Below are positions 1 to 9,363 of a stretch of 25,000 nucleotides of DNA, piece after piece. Both the position numbers and the translations under genes were made by a program. The notes beneath the pieces were generated by a model. That model made no database searches. It saw only the letters and a program-made list of their open reading frames with translations, and was not told the origin of the DNA. Numbering within the stretch: the first letter of the stretch is position 1; each line of letters starts with the position of its first letter. Source of the stretch: Owenia fusiformis (Eukaryota > Annelida > Polychaeta > Sabellida > Oweniidae); assembly GCA_903813345.2 (NCBI GenBank), contig CAIIXF020000134.1, forward strand, positions 1 to 25,000, read 5' to 3'.

Positions 1-212
1 TAACTTCCGGTTGGTAATTTTGCTCATATTTCGCAGTTTATCAACAGTTTGCAAGCTCCTACATGTATCTTCTATCAAACATTCTAGAGTCATTTATCGT
101 TCCAATATATCCCTGCCACTGTAAAATTATATGTTTTTAGCCCAAAACACTTGGATGATTGGCGGAGTGATATTTTCCTACCGCGGAAGGAGAACTATTT
201 TGTTACAGGCAC

Positions 213-246
213 TATATAAGGTGGGAGCGGTGAGCTTAGCTCAGTT
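213..246 (+). promoter_or_regulatory. Candidate TATA/Initiator core promoter
   Basis: A TATATAAG box starts at 213 and a TCAGTT initiator-like word starts at 241. The distance from the first T of the box to the initiator A is 30 bp, the spacing expected for RNA polymerase II. No recognisable coding exon follows; a 'cggtag' minisatellite begins about 100 bp downstream. It could be a host promoter or the promoter of a repeat whose other parts lie outside the window. Short motifs of this kind also arise by chance. Confidence 0.35.
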
Positions 247-339
247 CTCTTTTTCAGGCTCAAGGTACATATATCGAGGAGCGAGTTAGTTGTTTTTCAG
301 GGTTTGAGTGGTACATTGACATACCTGCCAACCTAAGAC

Positions 340-715
340 CTTTGCGGTAGATTGTTTTAAAATTGCTGTATTTTTGCAGTAGATTTAAAAAAAAACGGTA
401 GTTTTTGCGGTAGATTTTAAAAAAATACTGTAGTTTCAGAGGTTTGGGGTAGAAATTTGAAAAAAGCGGTAGTTTTGTGAAAGATTCTGAAAAAATGTGG
501 TAGTTTTACGGTAGATTTTGAAAATTGCGGTAGTTTTTACGGTAATTTTTTGAAAAACCGGTACATTTGCGGAAGATTTTGAAAAAATGCGGTAGTTTTA
601 CGGTAGATTTTGAAAATTGCAGTAGTTTTTACGGTAATTTTTTGAAAAACTGGTACTTTTGCGGAAGATTTGCCAAAATGCGGTAGATTTTGAAAAATGC
701 GGTAATTAAACCTTT
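340..715. repeat. Degenerate 'cggtag' minisatellite
   Basis: The stretch is built from a roughly 30-bp unit of the form gcggtagttttacggtag followed by a T/A-rich run, with many variants. A higher-order period of 92 bp is visible: the block starting near 491 recurs starting near 583. Units decay toward both ends. No coding potential is seen. Confidence 0.8.
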
Positions 716-1117
716 ATACAATGCGGTTTTCTATATTAGTACAATGTTTACGTGGTCATATTGTTGTTTGTTATTGTGAATACATATTTTACTGCAAGAG
801 TGCTTTTGATAATTACAGTTTGTAAAGCAGAACTACCACCTGAGAATTACACGAAACTATTATTTTCAAGAAAAAATAGATATACTATTTTCAAGAATAA
901 ATAGAGACTAAACACTTTTTATTCTTCATTTACCATGCCTACAATGGACTGACAGCAACTTTGGATTTTAATGTTTCAGCAAAATGTACATGTATATGAA
1001 TACAACTCTTTTACAATAAATCTAGATTGTAATTCAAATACGAACATAATATTCATATCTCCACTTTTATTCACCTTCTAACCAGTTTTTTAGATATCAG
1101 GATGTTTGGAAATACCA
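716..1117. other. AT-rich stretch without recognised feature
   Basis: About 400 bp of AT-rich sequence between the minisatellite and the first 125-bp direct repeat. I see no open frame of note, no terminal repeats and no RNA gene. Confidence 0.5.
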
Positions 1118-1242
1118 TTTATGTTTACCACCTATTGATTATTAATCAAAAATAATAATATAAGTTCTTGTTGGTGCATAGGTTCGCCTGTAGCAAACTT
1201 TTATTTTTAGATTTCATATTTATGTATTTTTAATCAAATAAA
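1118..1242 (+). repeat. 125-bp direct repeat, copy 1
   Basis: This copy (tgtttaccacctattgatta near its start, ttaatcaaataaa near its end) matches 1798-1923 with only a few substitutions and one indel. The copies lie 680 bp apart in the same orientation. Two near-identical direct repeats around about 550 bp could be ends of a terminal-repeat miniature retroelement or a simple duplication. I could not fix clear TG/CA ends or a target-site duplication. Confidence 0.75.
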
Positions 1243-1464
1243 AGATGGCATGACCGCCACTATACTGTAAGAGTACATGTTCACCCTCGTAAGGGGATAC
1301 TTAAACAATAAGTGAGTACAAAGATAGCAGTAGAATCTTTCAAAGAATTTGAAATGGCAGGTGCTGGGGTGGAGGAGGGTATTTGCAGTAATATCCCATT
1401 TACATAAGTAACCTGTACAGCATGTATCTGTATAGACAGTTGATCAAACTGACGATATCTGATA

Positions 1465-1701
1465 CAGTTGGGGACAAAAATAAATGACAGGTCGATTTTC
1501 GATCACCATTTCCTAATTATGGTCGTCTGAAAGCTCATAATTTCCAATATTGTCTAGACACATATCCCTTAAAATTTGTATATTTCACATTTTGTATAAT
1601 CTCATCCACTGATGTATGGCCTCTTGAAAATTCTCTTATTTTTAACATGGGAAATTCTCACTTCAGCAAATCCACCTGTCATTTATTTATGTCCCGAACT
1701 G
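1465..1701. mobile_element. Tc1/mariner-like MITE, 237 bp, TA target duplication
   Basis: The ends form an imperfect terminal inverted repeat of about 28 bp. The left end (1465-1492) begins CAGTTGGGGACAAAAATAAA and the right end (1674-1701) is its reverse complement with two mismatches. TA dinucleotides flank both sides (1463-1464 and 1702-1703). A CAGT-type terminus with TA duplication is characteristic of the Tc1/mariner superfamily. The interior has no open frame, so the element is non-autonomous. It lies between the two 125-bp direct repeats. Confidence 0.8.
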
Positions 1702-1797
1702 TAGTGGGCTACTCCCTTCAGCCAAAACAGAAGCTTGAATCCTATTGGCTCACATAAAATACATTATGTTTCAAGGCAAGCTAAAACATAATGCACC

Positions 1798-1923
1798 TTT
1801 ATGTTTACCACCTATTGATTATTAATCAAACATAACAATATAAGTTCTTGTTGGTGCATAGGTTCGCCTGTAGCGAACTTTTATTTTTTAGATTTCATAT
1901 TTATGTATTTTTAATCAAATAAA
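1798..1923 (+). repeat. 125-bp direct repeat, copy 2
   Basis: Second copy of the repeat at 1118-1242, same orientation, differing mainly at the aataata/cataaca position and by one extra T in a T run. Just upstream (about 1770-1796) is a short inverted pair, cattatgttt and aaacataatg. Confidence 0.75.
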
Positions 1924-2204
1924 CATGAATGAAAGATTTACTGAAATACAAAATATGGATTTTACACGTTTTTACTCACCATCTTAGATGATCTATCACT
2001 TTAACGAATTGAAATGACAGACATAATGTTCATATAACATTGGAATCATATGGTATTAAATATTGATTTGTTCACTCGCAAGTCTCTAATGAATTCAATG
2101 TGTTTGTCTGGCACAAATAGAAAATAAGTACAGATCAATTGTCTTTCAAAAATAATCTGTTATGAGCATTTGCTGAAACCTTTCCCCTGAGACATCGTTC
2201 AGAT

Positions 2205-3623
2205 TTGGATATCATTTCAGAGATTACTTTGTAGGCATTCCATTTCAGGGTTTGCTTTGTAGGCATTCCATTTCAGAGATTACTTTGTAAGGCATTCCAT
2301 TTCAGAGTTTGCTTTGTAGGCATTCCATTTCAGAGTTTACTTTCTATATATTTCCAGGGTTTACTTTCTATATATTTTCAGGGTTTGCCTTCTAATTTTC
2401 AGGGTTTGATTTGTAGGCATTCCATTTCAGAGTTTACTTTCTATATATTTCCAGGGTTTAGCTTCTATATATTTTCAGGGTTTGCCTTCCATATATTTTC
2501 AGGGTTTGCCTTCTATTTTCCAGGGTTTGATTTGTAGGCATTCCATTTCAGGGCTTGCTTTGTAGGCAATCCATTTCAGAGTTTGCTTTGTAGGTATTCC
2601 ATTTCAGAGTTTACTTTGTAGGCATTCCATTTCAGAGATTACTTTGTAGGCATTCAATTTCAGAGTTTGCTTTGTAGGCATTCCATTTCAGAGTTTACTT
2701 TCTATATATTTCCAGGGTTTACTTTCTATATATTTTCAGGGTTTGCCTTCTATTTTTCAGGGTTTGATTTGTAGGCATTCCATTTCAGAGTTTACTTTGT
2801 AGGCATTCCATTTCAGAGTTTGCTTTGTAGGCATTCTATTTCAAGGTTTGCTTTTTAGGCATTCCATTTCAGAGTTTACTTTCTATATATTTTCAGGGTT
2901 TGCCTTCTATATATTTTCAGGGTTTGCCTTCTATATATTTTCAGGGTTTGCCTTCTATATATTTTCAGGGTTTGCCTTCTATATATTTTCAGGGTTTGCC
3001 TTCTATATATTTTCAGGGTTTGCCTTCTATTTTTCAGGGTTTGCTTTGTAGGCATTCCATTTCAGGGCTTGTTTTGTAGGCATTCCATTTCAGAGTTTAC
3101 TTTCTCTATATTTCCAGGGTTTGCCTTCTATATATATTTCAGGGTTCGTCTTCTACTTTTCAGGGTTTGCTTTGTAGGCATTCCATTTCAGAGTTTGCTT
3201 TGTAGGCATTCTATTTCAAGATTTGCTTTGTAGGCATTTCATTTCAGAGTTTACTTTCTATAAATTTTCAGGGTTTGCCTTCTATTTTTCAGGGTTTGTT
3301 TTGTAGGCATTCCATTTCAGAGTTTACTTTCTCTATATTTCCAGGGTTTGCCTGCTATATATATTTCAGGGTTTGTCTTCTACTTTTCAGGGTTTGCTTT
3401 GTAGGCATTCCATTTCAGAGTTTGCTTTGTAGGCATTCCATTTCAGAGTTTGCTTTGTAGGCATTCTATTTCAGGGATAGCTTTGTAGGCATTCCATTTC
3501 AGGATTTGCTTTGTAGGCATTTCAATTCAGAGATTACTTTTTAGGCATTCCATTTTAGAGATTGCTTTGTAGGCATTCCATTTCAGAGTTTACTTTCTAT
3601 ATATTTCCAGGGTTTGCCTTCTA
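2205..3623. repeat. Composite satellite of 28-bp and 24-bp units
   Basis: Two related unit types alternate in irregular blocks. Unit A is about 28 bp and contains tttgctttgtaggcattcca then tttcagag. Unit B is about 24 bp and contains gccttctatatattttcagg. They share the start TTTGCYTT and the end TTTCAGRG, so they probably share an ancestor. Six near-perfect B units run in tandem around 2895-3030. The 24-bp unit is in frame with itself and gives an artefactual FYIFSGFA peptide repeat. A LINE fragment abuts the right edge. Confidence 0.92.
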
Positions 3624-4387
3624 TAAAGCATTAGAACTAATCGTAACACTTTTGACTTCAAGCTACCTATCCGCTGTAGCAACAGATTCTTGGAGTCGGC
3701 AGTCCTAGGTGCAATCAGTTCATGGTCAATGCTGCCATCATATATCAGGGAAAAGAAGACACTTCAGACTTTCAAAAAATATCAAAAAACTTATTTTGCT
3801 CCCAAAAAACTCACTCTACCATCTACCTTTCTTAATTTGACAAGAAAACAAGAAATAATCATAAACAGACTTAGAGCTGATTTACTTTTTAGGGCTCAAC
3901 TATACGCCCATAACTTTACCTTTATTGATGGCCCAAATTGCTCATGTGGAGCTACTAGTACGCCAAAGCACTTTTTTCTGAAATGTCCAAATAATGAATT
4001 GAATTTTCAAACATTAAAAAATGACATTGAATTGATTGCACCAGGAGCCTTTAATAAACATAAAAATCAAGCTGATTTACTTTCTTTATTCTATTATGGA
4101 GATCCTGATCTACCTTTAGAAACAAATTCGCAACTCTTGTCCAAAGTGGCTGATTTTATTTCTGCCAATATCTGAATTCCCTCCTCAAGTGAACCTGTTT
4201 AGTCTCCCCTCCAAACACCCCTCCCCTATCCCCACCCTACAAGTGCATCCCCTTTAACCTGTTGTATAGTGTACTATTATGATTTATTATATGTATTAAT
4301 ATATATTGTTTAAATGTCCATTTTTCCTATAATGCCTACGGGCGATTGGAATTATGTATTTGCTAATAAGTTTGAATGAATAAATTC

Positions 4388-4418
<31 letters not shown>
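3624..4418 (+). mobile_element. 5'-truncated LINE with poly(A) tail (fragment 1)
   Basis: A non-LTR retrotransposon tail: the C-terminal coding part to 4175, a 3' UTR, an AATAAA-type signal at 4379-4384 and an uninterrupted A27 run at 4392-4418. The left boundary coincides with the satellite edge at about 3624, as expected for a 5'-truncated target-primed insertion. No target-site duplication is obvious around it. The last unique bases (a 'gcctacgggcgattgg' stretch, then 'tttgctaataag') resemble the 3' ends of CR1/L2-like LINEs. Confidence 0.8.
3627..4175 (+). pseudogene. LINE reverse transcriptase C-terminal fragment
   Basis: The frame is open from just after the satellite boundary (TAA at 3624-3626) to the TGA at 4173-4175, about 182 codons, with no ATG near its start. 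The first part has the LINE C-terminal pattern R..F..A...W..LP..IR followed by F(K)KY. After a linker comes a cysteine/histidine motif, CSCG...TPKHFFLKCP, the C-x-C-x(n)-H-x4-C signature after the RT domain in many LINEs. The catalytic YADD region and the endonuclease are absent, so this is a truncated, non-functional copy. The family (CR1/L2-like) is inferred. Confidence 0.75.
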
Positions 4419-4419
4419 C

Positions 4420-4919
4420 TGGAAATACTGCGATTGTCACTATTTATAGGCAGTAGACTCGGCCCAAGTAAAGTGTCAACCGACCCCGACACGCCCAAAG
4501 ACGTCTCACCCCTATATATACAAACGAACCCCAACCTTCCCAAATTATAACATCACACACACTACCAAGGAAGTTGGAGCCGTTCGTTACAGCACGAAAT
4601 CAAACATGAAACGTATTGCTCAGATAATTTTTTTAGAGCCTACATCAAATCTACATCATTGTCTTTGCTCCGAAATTGGTTAATACTGACAAGGTGCATC
4701 TAAAGTGTACGCCGGCAGCCCCCTGCATATTTGTTACTGTATGTTGTCGATCGTAAGGCATGCACATGTTATTTTTCAAATACAGAATGAACATTCTCAC
4801 AAAATGGCTTAAGATGAAGCCAAAATCTTCGGGTGAAGGGAAGCAAAAAAGAAGTGAGTCATTTTTGAGAAGTCACAAATTTGCAAAAGCTAAGTTTAAA
4901 AAACTGAAACATTGACAGT
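4420..4919. other. Non-coding stretch with a weak TATA and a short frame
   Basis: After the LINE poly(A) the sequence is less AT-rich. A TATATATA run lies at 4513-4520 and an ATG at 4606 opens a 25-codon frame ending at 4683. No initiator is well placed, and the 25-residue product resembles nothing I know. I regard both as weak. Confidence 0.3.
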
Positions 4920-5293
4920 TGTTTAGCTCATTTGCATAATTATGATAATTAAATGTTTATTGAGGTGAAAATTAATCGTTAATTAGAGATGATAGTTAGC
5001 TCATTTGAATGTGAATTTTTACACATAACTTTCAACTAATTATCAATAGTAAGTTAGGTGATAGTTAGAGATGATTCTCATCAAACTTACGACTAACTTT
5101 CACCTACATGTAATTTATGTAAATCGACCACTATTTAGCTCATTTGCATATTGATGGTAGTTTAACGTTAATTAAGGTGCAAGTTAAGTGTTAATTAGAG
5201 GTGATAGTTAGCTCATTTGCATGTAAATTCTTACAACTTTCTTTCAACTAATTATCAATAGTAACTTAAGTGATAATTAGAGATGATTTTCCA
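4920..5293. repeat. Tandem duplication, 212-bp period
   Basis: Copy 1 (about 4920-5081) and copy 2 (about 5132-5293) align at an offset of 212 bp. Both start with tttagctcatttgcat and end with agagatgatt. Inside each copy the word agctcatttg occurs twice about 72 bp apart, showing an older, shorter period. The 5054-5104 segment can fold (aggtgatagttag against ctaactttcacct). No coding potential. Confidence 0.8.
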
Positions 5294-6854
5294 TAGGCTT
5301 TTTCCAATTTGGTGACTAATAGGATCTTGATAAATTAACAATTTTCTTGTCTATTACCAATTTCTATGGTAGAATAAGTTGTAAATGTTATCATTCATGT
5401 TATATTAAAGATTTAGCATTGTTGATTCAGTATTACAGACCAGACTCAGTTTCTCCAGCTTTTGACGATTGTGCCCCAAAATTGCAGAATTGATTTCCAA
5501 TTATTATAGTGAAGGTTTGAGCGAATGAAATGAATTTTGACAATGATTGAAAAGGTCAAATTCTGCTGTTTTTATTCAAGTTTTTAGATTTTAGATAAGT
5601 ATTTTGTGAATTTTCATAAGTTTGTTGAGATTTAGAAAAAAGATTGAATTTTTTCAAGATTGTAAAAATGTCCCTTTTAAAGCTTCATACTAAACAATTC
5701 ACAAGATAAACTTACCTCTCTCTGCATTCTCAGTTTGTAACAGCTATCACTTCCAATGTTTAAAACCCTACAACAGCAGCATACTATTGCAGACATGTTA
5801 TAATAATACCTGCCTGACAAAAGTATGCAATGCAAGATAAGTTATTTCTGGTATTTTCAGTCTTCTTCTACTGCGAGAGTTCTGCATCTTGTGGCATACA
5901 TTTGCTTCCTGACCTTAGTGACATCTATAAATGATAATGAAAATGTGAGGTGTGCACTAACGCGACACGTGCTAGTGCATTTATAGAAAATTATCGATCC
6001 CGAGCCCATTGGCTTGCTTGAACTATCCATCAATTGTGAGTGGAGATTCATACAGAATTTAGCTAACCTGATATGACCAATCAAATCAGTCTCGATAATT
6101 AATGACTGTGAGTAACATCCGTAGGTGCGTTGCTCAGAACCATACAATCAGATGACTCAGTTTTTGAAACAGAATTGGTTAAAATTTGAGAACAGAAAGA
6201 CTCAATCTCTTCCACTCCATTGATCAGAAGTAAGTGGAATATATGTTGGTCAAAGAACAGATAGAAATTTAAAGTATGTTGTCATCAAATTGAGAGGGGA
6301 CCCACTGTCATATTATCTATATGTGCTAAATATGTTCCATACTGGTGAAAGAATCCCAGGAATATTATAATATTATTTAAGAATATATATAAAATATATT
6401 ATAAGAAACACTAGAAACTGAACAATATCTTAAAGAAATCTATCCCAAGATCACATTGTCAAATACTTTCAAAGTTAAGATGTGGAACTTTGCCACTGAG
6501 AATAGAGACAGGAAGATACAGTCAGAATAAAGTGGAACTGTGGAACATGTGGAACTCCTTCAAAGGCTATTTTGTATTTGGCAGACAATAATTTAATTTG
6601 AACCTGAAATATAAGATAAAATGATGTTTGAAATATTATCTTTATTCAAGAAAAAAGGTTCATTCACTTAACTTAGTGTTATTTGTACCAAATTATGCCT
6701 ATATGGCGGCCATCTATAATTTTTCTTGAAATATAGTTCGGTTTTATTGATCACAGGGATGGATTTTTCCCTAATAACATAAATAACAGATTAAGCCATT
6801 AAATTTGCTTGTATCACCAATTGAAATATTTTCCAGCAAATTCCCCCCACTATA
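5294..6854. other. 1.5-kb stretch without recognised genes
   Basis: No convincing gene or repeat was found. The longest frame is on the minus strand at 5857-6147 (96 codons); its product resembles no family I recognise and there is no supporting splice or promoter pattern. A near-palindrome (tgcactaacgcg / cgtgctagtgca) lies near 5956-5982, and an AT palindrome near 6365-6405. Confidence 0.5.
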
Positions 6855-7625
6855 AGAATACTTCACGATTTATTTTTTAACTCATATGTTTCGTTATACC
6901 ATACAAAATTACTTACTCCATGCAATGGATATATCATTTGCGGGTAACTTTCACTTCTGTTTGAAGTCCAATTACACTGGGAAGAAAAGCTATTGAAAAT
7001 GGCACCGGAGTATCATACTTCAAAATGTACCATTTCTTGTTTAACTTTCTAATGGCACGATATAGTGACACGATAATATTTACACATGGTTTCAGCATAA
7101 CTATGAAGGTATAAATGAGATGTTGATGTATTTGGTCTTTTTAATTCTTTTATAAAAAATAATGTTTAATTTTTTTGTCCGCTCTGACCGAGCAGTTGCA
7201 AATGTGAACTGTAAAAATGCTCCGTCACAGCGGACAACAAATATTAATATTGTTTTTTATAAAAGAATTAAAAAGACCCAATGCATTAATATCTCATTAA
7301 TACATTCAGAGTTATGCTTAAAACATATTGTGGGAAAATTTCGTGAATCTTGGTGTGCTGTCATGTTAGTTTAGATGCACATGCGTAGTACGACAGTTTC
7401 TAGCGAGTGTGAAATCTTGAAATTAATTGCAGTGCTGTTATTGATTAAAACTACAGGTAGGTGTTGTTATACTTCATAAGAACGATGTTCTTCTTAATAT
7501 TGAGTGATTACTGTATGTATTGGTCATTAAAGAATAATAACTAGGGGTTGATTATTGTAATTGGGAGGGGTAATAAATATGTGCTTTGGGGAAATTTCTG
7601 GAAGGAATGGTGTCATACCAGATGC

Positions 7626-7725
7626 TCACGTGATCCATGGATGTATTGACCAATTCCTCAATTTACCCCTCTCGGCGTATTGGTACACAAGGTTTAAAAT
7701 GGCGACTAAGCAGCAACCTTTGTAG
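7626..7725 (+). promoter_or_regulatory. E-box and AAAATGGCG start-like cluster inside the insertion
   Basis: A palindromic E-box TCACGTGA lies at 7626-7633. Further down, AAAATGGCG (YY1-like, with the ATG at 7699) opens an 8-codon frame that stops at 7725. Two more CACGTG boxes lie at 8081-8086 and 8093-8098. This may be the insertion's own promoter and leader. The motifs are short and function is inferred. Confidence 0.3.
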
Positions 7726-8239
7726 CGGGAATCAGAGAATCGGGAATATATGCCTATATAGATTGACAGAAAGTTAATAAAGTGTACAGAAGTGAAGATA
7801 AAGTTGCAGAGGTCAAACAGGAAACCGTCTGAGGAACTGATAGCAGTTAAGGGACGTGAATTGGCAGAAGCAACTTGAGTGAGTTTATCTGAACATTTTT
7901 GTTGACCTACTTTTGTGAATCCATTGATCGAAGCTTTGGTAGTTTATCTTTCCTGACCATTTTTAAAGTAGTAATACAACATTATTTCCCGAGGGTGTAG
8001 CATCAAGTTTTGACGTGTTTAGAGGTTGTTTGAGAGCTTTCCCCCCCCCCCAATCATGAGTTTCTGCATATTGCTGTAGTCACGTGATCCGTCACGTGAC
8101 CTTATCCCAGTTATTACACCATCCAGTGATTGATTGTCTTGAACAAAGGAGCATTCCTGGGTTAAGACTCGTTCATAGCCCAAGGAAGTCTCCCGGGGAT
8201 CAGACCATCTATCACATTCAGAGTTCCCTCGTGTGTGAC

Positions 8240-8453
8240 AGTGTCCTCCTGGAGTCGGAGAAGTCTTCCTGGAGTTGGAGAAACCCCCTGTAACCGGAGA
8301 AGTCCTCTTGGAGTTGGAGAAGTCCTCTTGGAGTTGGAGAAGTCCTCTTGGAGTCGGAGAAGTCCTCCCGGAGTTCTAGAAGTCCTCCCGGAGTTGAAGA
8401 AGTCCTCCCGGAGTTGGAGAAGTTCACCCGGAGTTGGAGAAGTCCTCTTGTAG
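8240..8453. repeat. 20-bp minisatellite
   Basis: About ten tandem copies of a 20-bp unit of the form aagtcctcttggagttggag, with ttgg/ccgg and ttggag/tcggag variants. The period is not a multiple of three, so the same peptide appears in rotating frames on both strands; these are not genes. The region is clearly GC-richer than its surroundings. Confidence 0.9.
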
Positions 8454-8454
8454 C

Positions 8455-8690
8455 CTGAGCAGCTGGGAGAATCCGGAGTGAGAATCCGGAGCCGCTGAGG
8501 AGAATCCGGAGTGAGAATCTGGAGCAGCTGAGGAGAATCCGGAGTGAGAATCCAGAGCAGCTGGAGTGAGAATCCAGAGCAGCTGAGGAGAATCCGGAGT
8601 GAAAATCTAGAGCCGCTGAGGAGAATCCGGAATGTGAGTCCGGAGCAGCTGAAGAGGAGGATTCGGAGTGTGAGACCAGAGTACTGTTAA
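8455..8690. repeat. About 33-bp minisatellite
   Basis: Directly after the 20-bp array comes a second array with the repeated words gagaatccggagtgagaatc and gagcagctga, period about 33 bp, decaying to the right. It shares 'ggag' cores with the first array and may derive from it. Confidence 0.85.
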
Positions 8691-8854
8691 GAAGATATCC
8701 AGAGCCGGAGTCTGAAGGAGCAGAGGAGACCTATCCAAGAGAAAGTAGTCAAGAATCACACTACCACCATTTATACAATTATTTAAAGTAATACAATCAG
8801 AGACATAAGTGAAAACCTTGTCGGAGAGACATTTTATCAGAATCAGTGATTGGA

Positions 8855-8926
8855 GTGATTATTGGCTTTGTATAAAAAACCTCCTACCCATGTAAGAGGT
8901 TTTTTATACAAAGCCGTGATTATTGG
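8855..8926. mobile_element. 50-bp hairpin insertion with 11-bp direct repeats
   Basis: Positions 8864-8883 and 8896-8915 are perfect 20-nt reverse complements around a 12-nt loop. The hairpin sits between two exact copies of gtgattattgg (8855-8865 and 8916-8926). This looks like a tiny hairpin inserted with an 11-bp target-site duplication. A minimal MITE remnant or a foldback product formed during repair would both fit. Confidence 0.7.
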
Positions 8927-9363
8927 AGCTGTAAAGACATGTGATTTGCCCTTGAATGAAGAGACTTTTTATCATTTACTGTTACATCTAACTACTGTTA
9001 ATATATGTGTTAAAGTTAAATTCATTGTTGTGTTTCTCTTTGCTAACTGTAACTCCAGACCACCAAACCAGGTCTGGGCCCAAGAGAGTTCAAGTGTGAG
9101 TTTCCTGATCGGGCAAGAGTTCCGACAATATGTTAATATTGTCGTGTCACTATATCATGCCATTAAAAAGTTAAAAAAGAAATGGTACATTTTAGAGTTT
9201 GATACTCTGGCGCCGTTTTCAATAGATTTTACTCTTAGCGTTATTGGACTTCAAACAGAAGTGAAAGTTACCCGCAAATGATATATCCATCGCATGGAGT
9301 AAGTAATTATCTTTGATATAACGAAACATATGGGTTAAAAAATAAATCGTGAAGCATTCTTAG

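Larger units (their letters stand above)
7329..9127. mobile_element. 1.8-kb insertion with TGT...ACA ends and 4-bp target duplication (solo-LTR candidate)
   Basis: The insertion interrupts the right arm of the palindromic element. It begins TGTGGGAA and ends TTCCGACA; these are inverted repeats of each other with one mismatch and have the TG...CA form of retroviral-type LTRs. ATAT is duplicated at 7325-7328 and 9128-9131. Removing the insertion and one ATAT restores alignment with the opposite arm. I find no second copy of the ends inside, so a long solo LTR is the simplest reading; a non-autonomous LTR-type element is the alternative. A short frame near 7795-7877 looks weakly gag-like but is too short to call. 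Confidence 0.65.
6855..9363. mobile_element. Palindromic (foldback-type) element interrupted by a later insertion
   Basis: The left arm, about 6855-7206, is the reverse complement of a right arm found in two pieces: 7207-7328 (pairs with about 7092-7206) and 9132-9363 (pairs with 6855-7087). Joining the pieces at the ATAT duplication gives a continuous roughly 700-bp palindrome with arms near 85-90% identical by eye. The centre holds ttgtccgctctgaccgagca (about 7177) and its partner tgctccgtcacagcggacaa (about 7217). Flanking TA dinucleotides are possible target duplications but are not decisive. No transposase is encoded, so the superfamily is unresolved. Confidence 0.75.

Noticed and set aside
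2848-3460. Open frames with FYIFSGFA-type repeats
   Set aside because: They are translations of the 24-bp and 28-bp satellite units; no start, splice or domain support.
2205-3623. CRISPR array or telomeric repeat
   Set aside because: Units are contiguous without unique spacers, and the word is not a telomere repeat; the context is eukaryotic.
4513-4683. TATATATA plus a 25-codon frame as a gene
   Set aside because: No initiator at the right distance and no recognisable product.
5857-6147. 96-codon minus-strand frame
   Set aside because: No recognised domain, promoter or splice signals; kept only as a remark in the gap entry.
7162-7374. 70-codon plus-strand frame
   Set aside because: It lies across the centre of the palindromic element and into the 1.8-kb insertion; chance frame.
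7608-7625. Possible primer-binding site (tggtgtcataccag) inside the 1.8-kb insertion
   Set aside because: Only the first 8 bases match tRNA-Leu, no CA end precedes it, and no 3' LTR of matching length is present.
8084-8453. Frames on both strands rich in S/R/E/L repeats
   Set aside because: The 20-bp period rotates through all frames, so they are minisatellite shadows.
8862-9281. 139-codon plus-strand frame
   Set aside because: It starts inside the hairpin insertion and ends in the palindrome's right arm, crossing two element boundaries.
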